Counted from the stretch's first letter, positions 40,692-54,640 are shown. The stretch is DNA of 64,000 nucleotides from Cyanoderma ruficeps (GCA_008694505.1 VZDJ01000056.1:6684119-6748118); one strand, 5' to 3'. The notes: a model not told the origin generated them from the sequence alone. A program made the numbers and translations.

Positions 40692-41160
40692 TCCCCCCCC
40701 TCCCAGCGCCGGCCCCACAAGCCCCCTTCTGACATGTCCCCTTGTCTCCCAGCCCGGGCTGACGACCGCGTTTAGGAATGCACTTCATTAAATCGGAGCT
40801 GCCCCATTCCAACCTGCAATGCGGAGGCAGTACAAAGCCAGCGCCACGCTTCCTCCCGCATTTCCCTCAAAAGCCCCATTGTTCGGCAGGCATCTGGTCC
40901 TGATCTCAGCCTATTCGTGCCCATTGACCCCGCTTTTCGCAGCACACCCGCTCGCCAACGGGCCTCACGTAAAGCCTGCTTGATGAATTAAAAAGGAGCA
41001 CTAGCCATCTGTCCTCGCAGGCTGGGCTCGGGCTGCCAGCCCCGCTCCGCGGCTCCTTCCCAGCCCCACAGCCTCCCCTGCATCCCGACCCGCGGCTCGG
41101 GCATCGCTGCCTGCGCTCCCTAAACACGCACCCACAGCTCGGCACATTTGCTGCTTTTCA

Positions 41161-44100
41161 TTCCCCTACCTCGGCATCTAGGAAACGGGGGAGGAAAGAA
41201 AAAAAAGGGAGAGAGAATACAACAGAACATTCTCACTTGCCTGAGTCCTTCGAAATTCAAGCACAAATACAAGATTAATCCTTCCTTTGTGAGGTCTTGT
41301 CTTTAAGTCGTGGTATGTAATGATCCTCAGCACTGCAGCAGAGGGGAATAAAAAATGCAGGGATCATAAGCAGGGGGAGGACAGGGCTTACTTACATCAG
41401 GGTTTCTGCCACATGACAATAGGTTTGAGAGGGAAGAATAAGCTGGCAGCAGCAGCTGACAGTGCAAAAGGGAGAATGCAGAAGCCTGCCTTTTATATTA
41501 TTGGTGACATTTCTAACACATGACAACAATTTCCATCTGTATTTAAGCTGCGAGTGTGAGGAAAAGAGCATTACATCACGACTCCTCTATTCCTAGGGGC
41601 TGTGGAATATGTAGGCCAGAGGGATTAAAAAGCACCTGTGTATGCTGGAGATCTGAAATGCCACAAGGCAGATTTCCCCCCCTCACTTCATTCTCCCTCA
41701 CCTTTTTTTTTTTTTTAACTTTATCACCTGCACTGAACTGCTGTTTGAGAATATGCCCAGGGAAGTGCAAAATGGTATTGTCCTAGTTAGCAAGGCTCAA
41801 GCATGGGGGAACGATGCAAATATGTGTTTCTGGCTCTGCTTCTCTCTCTGCAGGAGACACAGCACTCATTTTTGCAAGCAATTGGACAGAATACAGAGCA
41901 TCTCCCTGTCTTCTGCTGTGCTTGTCCCAAGGGCTTCGAGTTTCTCTTAAAGTACCAACTTTCATCTTCCTTTTAAGTCTGCAGGGAATTTCAGTGACAG
42001 TAGCAACAGCGATTTCCCCACCCCCCCCTTTCTTTTACAGCCAACTCACGCCTGTATCTTTTTAAAAGTAAACATCCAGAACAGGGGCCAGAGATATTTT
42101 GTAAAAAAGCACTTGACTGCTTCAGAGCCAGCAGGTGTCCGTCTTGGACGCTTTCCACACATCTCACAGGACACGATTGCTTAGATGCAGCTCCAAAATC
42201 CTGAGGGACTCCAGCCTTGCAAGGAAACCTGCTCCCCTGCAGCTCCAGGGCTGCTTTTTTGGGGCTGCTGCAGCTACACTGAGACAGGCAGGGACATGGG
42301 AATCCCGAAGGTGAGCACAGGGCAGTGTAGGGCCGCTGTTCCCACAGCCCAGTGGGTTCAGCACCAGTTCTGATCTTGGAACAAGTAGAATTTTGACCCA
42401 CACCAGCCAAGAGCCGTCGCTGGCAAGGCAGCTCTGTCCAGCTGTGGGCACAGGACACGGCTCCCAGGGCCACAGCACCGGTGTGAAAGGGCCAGGCAAG
42501 GGACAACATCATCCTGTCCCACCACCAAACCCAGCAGCAAAAACAGAGACTGCTTTTACTGAATATCCAGTCCTCAAAAGTGCTTGAAGTAGACAGGGGC
42601 AAAACATCACTGAGAGCCAGCAAGCTTTGCATTATCTTTATAGGAGACATGGCCACACACCAACAGGAGACTGACCTGATTATAAACAGTCTTAAGTTTA
42701 TCAGACATCAGTGTTTTCATGAAAAGACTAGTTGGGCCAAGGTGCTGGCCCATTATATGTCCCTTGTTTAAAAAAAAAGACAAAAATTCTTTGTTCAAAA
42801 TCACCTTCCTGATCTTTCAACATTGGCCTCTTGCAGCCATAGACTATTTTTTGGGTATATGTCTGGTCGACTCAAAGCTGCTGTGGGAACTCCAAAGCCT
42901 TTGATAATGTTGGGTTTAGAGTATTGCACACAGTAAATTCGAAGACTGCAATATGAAAATAAATTACTCCGAATTCCTCGCCCCTCCTCTTCATATCCAC
43001 AAAATAAAAAAATCAGTGTGGCATGAGCCACACTGAAACTCTCTCAACCAGATGAAACTTCAATGAGGCAGAACCTACATGGAACATTCCAGAAAAAAGC
43101 CTCTTTATTAAAAAAAGAAATGGAGCATTTTACTTTTAGATTTATTCAGAGATGCAGCTCCCCAATCATTTATGGAAACGCTTTCATAAGATTTAGAAGA
43201 GGGGAAAACGGAAACAATGAAATGACTTATTTTTAATCTGGGGTTTAAAGGCTTTTTTTCTTTCCAAAAAAAAAAAAAAAAAGTCCCACACACAAAGAAA
43301 GAAATTCAATGCAAACCTCTGTTTCTGTATCATGAAAGCCCATTCCAGTACCAGAGTAATCAATTTCTCAGAGCTTGTGTGGTCTACAGCAAAAGCCAAA
43401 GAAGGTATTTAAGTTTATACAGCCTTCAGCATTTTGATGGCTTGCTTTTGAAATACAACATGTTTAAATTTTATATCTTTTTTTAGAGTTAGTTGTGTCT
43501 TAAGAAAATGGTTGCTCTTGGTAGAAAAAAAATAGAAGGAAGGGAGAATAAATGAAATTCAACCTGTTTTTGAGCTGTTTGCCCATTTTAAAATCAGAGT
43601 AGTTCAAAGTTGCACCATGAAAAACTATTACAGTTGTAATTACAGCTCTCATCATTATATTATACCCAGTCTTAATTTAGCATCAAACGCTTTGGCTCAT
43701 ATGAACAGAAAAGAAATACTAAATAAGAGCGGTGCTCCAACACCAAGAGCTCATTACCAGATAAGCATCCGCAGAAATTTACAGGAACAGCAAAGCAAAT
43801 AACTTTGTCAGATGTAAGAACTCTCTACCTTTTTCTAGAGCTGAAAGTCATAAGCAAATCATAAATCACTTCGGGATAGGGAGAGGAGTCTTTGTCCTTA
43901 CGGTAACCCCACTTCCCACCATGAAAGAAGGCCATCTTGAGACAAGATTTTACAGCTGGGATTTAACTCACAGGGTGGAAAAAGTGTGAGATGGAGCACT
44001 CTTGTAGGTAGGAACAAACTTCTACAACAGACTTCTCATTCTTTCATCAGTACATTTTGGATCCAATTCACTTACCATGTGGGAACAGCAAATGGGGAAC

Positions 44101-44689
44101 AAACTGTGAATTCAAATAACTGTAAACTCAGCAAGATGTGGAAATACAACACAGATGGTGCACTTCAGATTAAGGGTCAGCATTTCAGCGTCACTTTCCA
44201 CTTTTACATTGTGATAGGTGATGTATAACAACCACCTTCTCCCCGAGACAGCACTCTAATCAAACCATGACTCACTTAGGAAAACAAGGGGCAAGTGATA
44301 CCTCCTTGGAAGCCTCCTGCCAGTCGAGAGGAGCTTAGGTTACTTGGTTAAGCTGCGGGTTTGCTGCCTGAGGATTAATGTTTAGGAGTGGAAATGGTCT
44401 CCGCTAGGCAGACGTGGCTGACTAAGGTTTCTTCAGCATTTCCATCTTCCTGCACACTGCAGCAGGGCTGCTCTGCCTGGCGGGGCTGTGCCCAGTACCC
44501 ACATGGTCCCCTCTTCACCAGCTTCATTTCCAGCAAGGGTTTGCAGAGGTTGCTCTGATACCTGTGTGCAAAAGCCAAGAACACAACCCGCTGCTGCCAA
44601 CATTCCCCAGCAGCAACCCTTAGGAAGTGCTCAGTCCTAAAACACCTCTGCAGGCCTGCATCCTGCTTGCCTGAGCAATGGGTTAATTT
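41161..44689. other. Intronic stretch, nothing recognised
   Basis: A minus-strand frame of 221 codons at 41991-42656 is the longest here. It is Cys/Ser/Leu-rich with no domain pattern and no splice support. Homopolymers: T-run about 41704-41717, A-run about 43266-43282. Confidence 0.5.
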
Positions 44690-45080
44690 TATCCTCTCAG
44701 ACCCATTTCGTCAAAAATCTGAGGAATGGAATTTCGGATGACTTTATTCTGGCTATGAAGCATTAGTTGCATGCCCAGGGCCCTCTGGAAAAGGGTTGTC
44801 TGCCTGTAAGCACAAGTTCAAAGAAGAAATAAAGGAGTAAGTACAGATTAGATGACAGAAGAGCTGTAAATCTATAGGAGCTTGAAATGCCAGATAGAGA
44901 GGAGCAGGAGTGATTGTAAGGTGATTATTACCTTCAAAATATGCCGGAGGTTGTTTATCAGATCAGAGTTAATGAGGGAGAAATCTAATAGAACTATAAT
45001 ATTAAATTTACCACTTTAATGGTATCATCAATGTTCTATAATGTGGGCAATTTGCAGAATGTCTGTCAGTGTGATTCTCC
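44690..45080. promoter_or_regulatory. Candidate conserved non-coding element
   Basis: A 400-base AT-leaning, repeat-free block with retained CpGs (TTTCGTC, TTTCGGATG, TGCCGGAGG) and words such as TGATTATTACC, GTTTATCAGATC (GATA-like) and TAATGGTATCATC. It looks like intronic enhancer sequence. Inference from texture only. Confidence 0.32.
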
Positions 45081-46239
45081 AGTGTGGTTAGTTACACAGG
45101 AGCAGCACTATCGCATCTCATCAGCTTCTCCCTTCCAGAAAACAGTGGGCATTTTGCAGAGGATTGCTGAGTGAGATAGCAATCTGTATCTCTGAAATGA
45201 TGGAAATGCAAAAATGGGAAAGATACTTATGAACATGATGGGATGTTCACATTCCAGGAAGAACTGGGTCCAGCTCTGCCCCACTGTTGAGTCCAGCCTT
45301 CCTACTTCTGCACTGCCAGGTAGTGTCCTGCTGGGTTTTCCATGACTCTCTTTCACATCTTGCAACACTTGCTGCTCCCCTCAAACCTTCCACATCTGGA
45401 TTTAGGAAAATTGCTAATGATCTCACTATTCACGCACCTTTTCAGTTCTCCTGCATTATCCCTGTCTGGAAAAAAGAAAATACTAAAAAACCCACCCTAG
45501 AAAAACATGAACGAAGATGGTAGCAAGGGCTCACAAATCAACACTTACATGAAAAAAGTCAAAATACCCAGTGTCAAGGTTTTGACTACTAATTCAAAAG
45601 ACCTGTGAACAGTAGGAGATGGTAATGCTGGGTTTATTAATAGCCATCTCCTCATGTATTCAAGGAAGAGGTCGCTAAAAGCAGCAGCTTCTAAATGTGG
45701 AGTTCCTCCTTCCCTAAGCATCTGCTTCAGCCCCTCTGTTCTGAGGTTTGCCACCTCAAATCCCTAATACAGCAAAGATCACCTGCACATTTTTAGCCCA
45801 TGACAAATGTCCCATTATGTAGCTTTAATTTTTGGTACTTGAGTTGCCATGATGGTCTGAGATAAAAAACAGAGTATCATCAATGTCTCTAATAAGCCTT
45901 TTTATAGGCCTTTCACCATCATCAACTTTTGTTTACTGTTTTTCCCCAGTGAATGAAGTGTTAAACCTGAAGTTCAATGAAAAAGTGCAGGTAGAGAATG
46001 AATGATGAAGTATGAAATATAATTCAATAGCAGATGATACTTCCAAAAGTCGTTGATGAGATTTTCTTCCATATTCAGCTCAAAAAAAGAGGTGCAAGAA
46101 GAACTGCCAGATCACTATCCACCTGATTACTCTGTGATACACATCTCATGTTGAAGATACATTAGCCTTTCAAAGAGCCATTTATTAAACATTACCATTT
46201 AAATAAAAATTTTCACAATCCTCAGTGAAACAGATGTAT
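45081..46239. other. Intronic stretch, nothing firm
   Basis: Ordinary intron. 45830-46000 is AT-rich and complex and might be a further conserved element, but I see no distinctive motif. Confidence 0.45.
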
Positions 46240-46680
46240 TTCCTCTTAAATCACTAATTAAGAGCAGTCTGGGACATTAACAAAGCCCTTTAAAAGGAAT
46301 TCAGAGAGCTAGTGTCCCTCTTAAATAAATCTGTTCTGGCAATGACCCAGGAATCTTGACTTCATAACTCATAGCTCTAATTATTCAAGAGAACATCATA
46401 AAAAAAGGATACATCTAGACTGTTAAGACTAATAAGAAAGATTTATTTTTCCTTCAATAGGGGCAGAACTACAAATATTTGTTCTATTTTTTTCTACCCT
46501 CTTAATCACTTGGGGTGGGGGGAAGGAAATCAATGAGGATGAGTTTGCAGAGTTATTCCCAGTAAAGGTACTGGATATGACTCTCCCCAAAGAAAACCAG
46601 CCAGCAGAATCTGAACAGCTTTATAAATGATTACACGGCTAATCGCCTCTCTGCTGAAATAAAGACAAAAAAGGATTTAG
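46240..46680. promoter_or_regulatory. Candidate conserved non-coding element
   Basis: Repeat-poor AT-rich block with homeodomain/TALE-like words: CACTAATTAAGAGC at its left end, CTCTAATTATTCAAG in the middle, and ATAAATGATTACACGG then CTAATCGCC at its right end. This arrangement resembles HOX/PBX-type enhancers. Not tested for conservation. Confidence 0.3.
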
Positions 46681-49600
46681 AGGACAAACACTGCAAGCTT
46701 TATGTGAGGAAGCATGTAATGTTAAAAAAAGGATAACTGTTTGAAGATGAAAAGTGACAACTCTGCATCCCCATCAAACCATCAGGAGTTGGCATCTGCC
46801 ACTACCCCCTGGGCTCAGAGACTGTCAGGGTAGCAGGATGTGTGACTGGGAATCACACAGGAAACTCCTCCTCTGCAATCCCACTGCTCTACTGCAGGTA
46901 TCACACTGGACCAGAAGAATCTCACATAAATGCGATTTACAGGGGTTCCTTTTGAAATCCTGACATCTTTGATGGAAAGCACAGGACTTTTGTAATGGTC
47001 AAACCACCAACACAAGCATAAACACCCAAGCACAAACATATCTATAAAGTGATGGGTGCTTTCTGCAGGGAGTCAATAATGAAATATCAAATGTGAAGCC
47101 CAAATGCAAATGTGAGCGGAAAAAACAAGTTAAAGAACAGCTACACACTTAATTTTACCTCATTTTAAAGCAATCCTTTTGCTTGGAACACTCGTTCTCT
47201 TGCCTTATAGCATAATCAATACACTGAAACCCTTGAACAGATGCACGGTGATAGTCGAAAAGAAATCAAACTGCCAAGAAATCTAAAGCTGTGGCACTGC
47301 AGCCATCACAAAAGATCTAATCAGGATCCTGGGACATCCTATGAAAAACCATGGCAGGACAGAGCCAGTTTTGAAGTAAATAATGTGGAGTAATTCATCT
47401 CCACCCCTTCACCCTCTGAACAGCAGTACCTGCTCTCAGGTCTGATTTACTCTCTGCTCTCCCATGGACTCTCACCTTGGAAGCCTTTATGTTTTAACAC
47501 AAATGCACAGGCATTGTTTGCACCGCACCTCAATATCCACTGGCAGCTGCTTTGCCGTAGTACAAAGCAACTGCAATGAAAAACCTGCAAAATGAAGTAC
47601 ACTGGGGACTAACAAAGAAAACAAAGAGAACTGGCCGTGTAATCTCTTCCCACACTCCTTACCCAAATCTCCTTTGGCAAGTGGCATGGGAGAGCATAGA
47701 AGGCTGAGCTCCTCTGCTTTGTACTGTTCTCTGGTGCCTCATGCAATTCCAACTGGGTGTACAGTGGAACACAAAAAAGCTATTCCTCACAAATGGGGAA
47801 GCAGATGGAGCAATATTTGCCATCATAAGTGCTTTTATTTCCAAAATTAAAGAACAAAACAAACAAACCCACCCCAAAACAATGGTTTCAGTGGCACAAA
47901 ACGTGCTATTGATCTGAAAGGACAGACCAGATGGGAAAAAGGTCCTGAAGTCTCCTAGGTTAAACAAAAATGATTGTCTGTAGAAAGGAACTAAACTGAA
48001 GAAATATTAGCCCTGTTGCTCAAAAGAGGGTATTTTTTTCTCTTTTAAAAGTGAAAACACATCTGGTTCACTAATACATGACAGAATTATATCCTTGAAA
48101 ACTGCAGGGGACACTGCTGCAATTTGGCACTCCCTGGAACACAGGTATAAGGATTTTCTAAAGCCAGTGGTTGTACTCAGGATACACAGGAAAAATTAAA
48201 TGTGTGTACACTAGCTGATATGGAAAATATACCTCATATTATACAGAGTTAGATAAACTCACAAGCAAATATTCTTAAGAAAAATTATTTTTACATTCTG
48301 CTGGTACCCATATATTGCAACCCAATGATAATGGCACTATTTTAAAAGTATTTAAAACTTCTTTCCTAACGTAAATCTTATGAAACAATTAATTATTTTT
48401 TATGTGTTAGAAAAGAGTCTCCTGCTCCTCACCTTATCAGTGTGGGCCTTCAAATGAATATTTCATGGACCCTGCAACTATTTCTCATTACAAAAGCAGA
48501 ATTACACCTCTAGGAAGGGAACTGCAACAAAAAGTATACTTGGAAAATAAATACGTCTGCAGGTCTGGAGAGCTTTTGAGAATTCAAGAACGTTTGTGTA
48601 CATAAACTGATGATTTATTGCCTGGGAAGAAAACTAATGTGCACTGTCAGTGATTCTGTTTATCCTTAATAAAAATTAGTAACTAAAAATAACTTTGAAA
48701 TTGTAACTCAAATATCCACACATGTAAAAACACATTCATTTGTAACATAAAGGTCTTTATGCTTCACCTCAGCAATTTTCTCAGTATACACTTTAATGCT
48801 CTCTGTACTAAAGAAAAGAACCTTCTGTAACCTGGTTTGCATATCCTTTTTATCAATTCATTCTGAAGGTCAGAAATACTTACGGGGGAACCCAGAGCTA
48901 CAGGACTTTAAAAACTATCCTGGGAAATCACCTAAGTCTGCACGTTTGACAGGAGTTTCATCACACCCCAGCCCATTTAGTCTCTCTAGTCCTCCGTTAC
49001 CTGCAGATGATGGTAGTTATGCACAGAACAGCTTACCCAGCTCCTGGAGAAACTAAACTGCCCTTTGGAAGTTTAATTATCCATGAAAATCTTGAATTCA
49101 GAGAATAAGCTTCAATGAGCAGTCTCCAATCACTTACTAAAGTTTGTCCCATCAAAACTGTGAAGTTCTGTTGTTCAGTATTATTGGTTTTGCTCAGAAA
49201 GGAGACTTTTCCTTTGCACCAGGAGATCACTTGAAATAAAGAAACTTACTCATAAATTCCCCAAATTTCCCACTGAAATGTGAGAGAGCTCAGGCCAGCC
49301 AGGTTCCTGAGTGTTGTTGGCTTTTTCTGAGCCTCCTCACAGATCACTCAACACTTTCAACTATTGATTTTTATCAACTTCTTTCCATTTTGCTCCATGT
49401 TCTTCTCTAAGACCAACCACAATAGCTGGAGCTACTGTTCTGTAATTGAGGACAGAGGAACAGATCAAACTCGGACAAGGGGAGAGAAGAGACAGCAGAA
49501 ATGAAAGTGCTAAATCTCCAATCCAGTCAATTATTCCCAGGACATGTACTTGTTTTGGGAAAGACAATCAGCTGTTGAATGATGACCTCCTGACATTTGA

Positions 49601-52600
49601 AAAGCCAATTTTGTGAAAAAAGGTGAAAAATAAAAAGAAGAACGTCATATAGTGTCTAGTCTGACTTAACTCTAGGCTAGCCACTATTCTGTCACCTTTC
49701 CATCTACCATCAAAAAGACCTTGCACCTTCCAGAGCTTTGCTTCTGAAGACTGCAGCCTGGCAAGGAAAGGAATTGCACAGTATAGAAGTAGGATTAGCT
49801 GTTATTTCAGTCATGTCTGCAGCAGGTATACTGCTTTGGCAAGTAAAGGTACAGACACCAGACCCTCCACAGCTGCCTCTGCATGTCACACAGGACTGAA
49901 ACAAGTGGAGAACTGAGTAAATGGGAAAAAAAACCCAAAACCCCAAAGTCAAACAACAAGCTGAGATAAGCTGTTGTGGAAGTATCATCTTTCTGATTCT
50001 TCTTGATGCTCCTTGAAAAGAAAACTGCTGGCAGGTTGTTGAGCATAAGCAATTAGGACAAACAGCCAGTACTGCATGTTTATGTTAAACAGATACCCTC
50101 AGCCATCATTTCAGAAAGAGGAAGACAATCCTGTGTGTTCAGCCTTCTGTGAACAGTGGTTTGGACAGGCTGCTGCATTAGTACCTTAAACTCAGTTGCT
50201 ATCACATATCGTTCTCAATAAACACTATTGCACAGATATCCCCAGGTAGGGCTGTTTGGAAACACCTATTCAATGGATATACTCGTACATGAACTTCCAA
50301 TTGATCACAAATTCCACCAGGTGAATCTTCACATACAACAATCCTCTTTGGGAAAATCCTGCTCCTAGAAACACTCTCTGAAACCTCAAGCCAGAATGTC
50401 AACACTCTGCATCAGCACTGACTGCCAGCCTCTCCCAAATCACACCAACTTCTGTGAGCACAGATGGACTCAAATGTGGCACAGGGTGCCCCAGCAAGAT
50501 GCCCCACACAGCTGATAAACCTTCCCTCTTGCTTTCAAGTGTTTGGGCTGGCAAAATTGAGCTGGAGTAAGTGAAATCCACTTAAAAGTAAGGTGTGGAC
50601 CAGGTCTTTGCACCAGTCAAAGCACTCCTGGTAGAGGCACGGCCAAGGGGTAATTGTGGAATTGTTGCCATCTCACAATATAGTTCAAGCTCAATGGAGC
50701 CATTAACTACTCCAGAACAGAGCATTATTTCTGGTCATCTTCACTGGGTACATCAAAACACAGGAAAAATGTGGTACTTCACACACACACTTCCTCAAAC
50801 AAAGGAAGGAAAAGGATAGTTAGAGATTGGACCACCACAATACTAATCTGGATGATGTACTGATGAATTCTTGTTTTGTTTTGAAACTGCACGCTAGGAA
50901 TGTAAACAGTAATTCATCTGACTATCTATGAGAATAACTTCACTCAAGTTTTAAAATCCTGATTGTTCTTAAGCAAAAGAAAAGAAATATCCCAAAGTGA
51001 AGGCTTGGGTGAAGTTTACAATGAAATGAAAGCCTCAGGAAGAAAGTCAAGGAAATAACAACCCAGTGGTGGTTCATGAGAAGTAAAAGCTAATCCAGTG
51101 GCTGAACTACCCTAACTCTTCCAAAGATTTGTCCATAATAGCATGGCTTTATAACCACTTATACACCATCCAAATATACAAATAGGTGCCCTGCCTCTTT
51201 TCCTTTCTCTGTCTTGGTCCCAGCTTATGCTACTGCTCAAGTTGTAAACTCAGAGGTTGTAAATAAACCCGTGGGTTTGGTGTGACAGGAACAGCAGAGC
51301 ACTCGCGACTCACGACAACTCAACTTGGAGCCACCTGGAATCTCGTCACAGCTGTTGTTTACTACAGAGCGTGGCAGGGAAGAATCAGCTCAGTGGGGAG
51401 CTGGGAGCTGAGGGTACGAGGACTCAGGAAATGTGCTGGAGGGGCAGATGGCACTGAGGAGCAGGGGAAGACTTCAGTTTGCAGACATACGTGCGTGGTT
51501 CACCAACTTACTTCAACAATACTTCCCCTTTGGGTCCATTTCAAGGTCTCATTTCTTTATGATAGTTGCCACATTTAGGGATCAGATCCTTTGCTCTCTC
51601 AGAAAACCATCCTGGGTCATCCATCAGGCAAATGCTGATATGGCCCCTGGGGGCTGACATCATCCCACTCATCCTCAAGGGTTCACCAGAAAATAAATGG
51701 AACTCTTAACCAACTCTCCTAAAGAAAAAAATCTAAATGATGCTTAAGCAGTGTGTCATTAACAAAATAACGAAGATGAGCCAAACATCCTGCATCTTTC
51801 CTCCCTTCTGCTTGACCTCTATCTTTTACAAAAGCTGCCACTACTCCACTCAGTTCCAGAGCCAAGCAAACGACGGGCACAGGGCTGTGTGGGAAAAAGA
51901 AACCTTCTGGGTTTTCTCACCACCTGTACCAAACCAATCAGGGCTGAATCATGTGCTATTCTCACCAGAATTTCTGGGCAAGAACTGGTTAACAGCACCT
52001 TTCTCCATTTTGCAGTTACTAATTATCACCTCATTTAGCCCTTATATTAGTGCAATAAAAAGCAGCTGTCAGGCCAAGCATGCTGGGTCCAAGTGACCTT
52101 GTGCTCTTGTTTGTGTTTACCACATAAGCATCAGGGAATTCCATTTTCAAAATACAAGGCTTCATAATCCATTAGCACTAGAGATTGGTCCAGGGCTCTG
52201 GATTTACTGGTCACGTGTACCAAGGAATAAAAATATGAGTGTACAGCCAGATTAATCTCCAGACCTGTAAAGCATCCCAAGCCACCATGCAGCAGTCTCA
52301 TTCCAAGCCACACGTGAATATTAGCATCATTCTTAAAAGCAACCATTAATACCATCCCCACACTAAATGAAGCAAAAAATTAAATGCTACCAATGTAAAA
52401 AGTGTGGAGACACACAATAACTAACACCACTTCTTGGGTTTTCCACTTGTTTCATAAGCAAAGCATAAAAATACTGATGTTCTTATTAATACACCAACAA
52501 CCCACATCTGCCCCAGCTATTTTGAAAAGGCAGGAATGCACACTGCTCTTAATTTTAAAACAAAAGCAAGTCCAAGCATCTTAGCTCTCCATCAAGTTCA

Positions 52601-53535
52601 ATAAATCAGATAAAAGAATCAAGGGAAAGCATTTCAAAATGTAACCTTGGTAATGTGTAAAATGTTTCCCCAGAACTTACACTCATTTGCTTTATTTGCT
52701 GTTTTAGGAAATGAAATATCACACATAAGCAGAAGGGCATTAGTATCACAACACTGCATCTCCCAAGTCTAACACTGCACGTGCTGTCCTGGAAGGCACT
52801 TTTTGCAGTGTGCCCTGAAAATCTGCAGCCTGCCAAGTTAGGTGACTGAAAATTAATCATATTTCACGTTGACAAAATGGCAAAGGGAAGTGTTCAATAG
52901 GAAACAATAATCCACATTTGTTCTTTATGTCCTTTTACGTTGTTTAAACATAATTTGTTTCATGCTTTTCACTGATAAAATGAGCATAAACTCTGTGGTG
53001 TTATAACAGCATCTGCCATTTGAAGAATCAACATTTGTCAGTGTTACCACTCAATTTTAACTGGTCTTACACAGCCCTCCTGCATGCAACACTTAGACTG
53101 AAAATTACTACTACTGTGTGTACCACTATGTGATATTTGTTGGCAAATACTGATTTTTGAGTTGCAACATAATTATTCAATATTTATATAAGTCTACCAG
53201 GATAAACAATCTCTGATTCACAACGAGACAGAAAACTTCAAATTATTTTGCTGCTTATCTCAGTATCCTGTAACTCAGATGTTTACTAGTTCTTATTCCA
53301 GCCTGATCTAAAGGGCATATCATTATTTCCACAGCTCAGCCAAGTTAAGCAAAAAAACCTTTTCCTTAGAAGAGTGTCCCTTGCCACCTGGAGAATGTCA
53401 AACAGAGGTGCAACAAAGTAGGATCACTCTCCACTCTTTGTATGTCTTCCCAAAATGCCAAGTACAGTCTCATTTTGAGTAATGATTCTGACCTTCTAAA
53501 GATTACCATGCTCCAGAGATCTTAGTTTTTCTTCT
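46681..53535. other. Long quiet intronic stretch
   Basis: Nearly 7 kb with no gene, transposon or tandem repeat that I can recognise. Frames are all short (up to 119 codons) and not protein-like. Confidence 0.5.
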
Positions 53536-53732
53536 GGTTGTTTTTTGTTGTTGTTGTATTTTTTCTCTTTCAATTAGTTTGTTGTTTTTGTTTTGTTTTG
53601 ATTTTTATTTGTTTGTTTAGGGTTTTTGTTGGGTTTTTTTTGGTTGGTTGGTTTTGCTTTGTTTTTTGTTTCAGGAGGTTTTTTGTTTGCTTTGGTTTGG
53701 GGTTTTTTTCTGGTTTGGTTTGGTTTTTTTCA
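53536..53732. repeat. T/G-rich low-complexity tract
   Basis: About 200 bases almost entirely of T and G on the plus strand, made of irregular TTTTG, TTG and TTGG units. In the direction of MAGI1 transcription it is A/C-rich and lies about 550 bases after the exon's donor site. The plus-strand frame across it is a Phe/Val/Gly artefact. Confidence 0.92.
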
Positions 53733-54276
53733 GGGAGAACGAGCATTTCCTTCTCAGCTTCGCTAACTCTTGTTGCTTATCTCCTACATAAATCGAGGAT
53801 GACCTTCCAACAGTGGCAGATGCCTTCAACAGTGGCACCCAGCCATAAAATGCTGTTCAATTCTACAAATTAAACAAGGATCAGAAATAAAGTTCTGCTC
53901 AGGAAATAAAAATAGAAGCCGCTTTTTTATTCATAGGTTTGAAACCAATAAGCAACATTCACCATTGTGCTATTAACATAAACTATTTCGAAGCCAAGCA
54001 ATCACTTCATGGCAGTTTTTTTTTAGGGTTTTTTTCTCCAAAGCAGGCATCACAAGGCTTGCATCACACCATCAACTGCTCCAAAAAGGTAATCAAAAAA
54101 GCCTCATTCAGAGATGAATCATTTTCCTTTTCAACCCTATCTGCTGTCACACACGGGAAGTCTGCCCAAACTGCAAACAGTCTCCCCCACAGGGGTGCAC
54201 ACCCACCACAGGAAGGCTGCCCCAGAAATGAAGCTGAAATTCCAGCCCAGGCAGTGCAGCAGGTGAGGGTTTTGTC
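53733..54276. other. Intron immediately downstream of the MAGI1 exon
   Basis: Apart from the splice donor nothing is recognised. A plus-strand frame at 53939-54436 overlaps the exon antisense and is a shadow. Confidence 0.5.

Positions 54277-54640
<364 letters not shown>

Larger units (their letters stand above)
40381..41160. promoter_or_regulatory. Intragenic CpG island
   Basis: I counted 53 CpG dinucleotides by eye across this 780-base interval, about one per 15 bases. GC content is roughly 60 percent, while the surrounding intron is AT-leaning and CpG-poor. This meets the usual idea of a CpG island. It lies in the MAGI1 intron about 13 kb downstream of the coding exon. A transcript starting here on the minus strand could yield an N-terminally shortened MAGI1; it could equally be a promoter of a non-coding RNA or an orphan island acting as enhancer. 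Frames on both strands (plus 40363-40791, minus 40356-40652 and 40906-41145) look compositional. No TATA box is evident. Confidence 0.8.

Noticed and set aside
40363..40791. Open frames on both strands in the CpG island as possible genes
   Set aside because: Pro/Gly/Arg-rich products of GC content. The proteins match nothing known to me, so only the island itself is reported.
41991..42656. Minus-strand open frame of 221 codons
   Set aside because: Cys/Ser/Leu-rich without domain pattern, family resemblance or splice context. This is likely chance in a GC-richer patch.
53723..53733. T-run followed by CAG on the plus strand, like a splice acceptor
   Set aside because: It is on the strand opposite to the only gene seen and arises from the T/G tract.
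53538..53873. Hydrophobic-looking plus-strand frame with Phe/Val runs
   Set aside because: It is a translation of T/G simple sequence, not a membrane protein.
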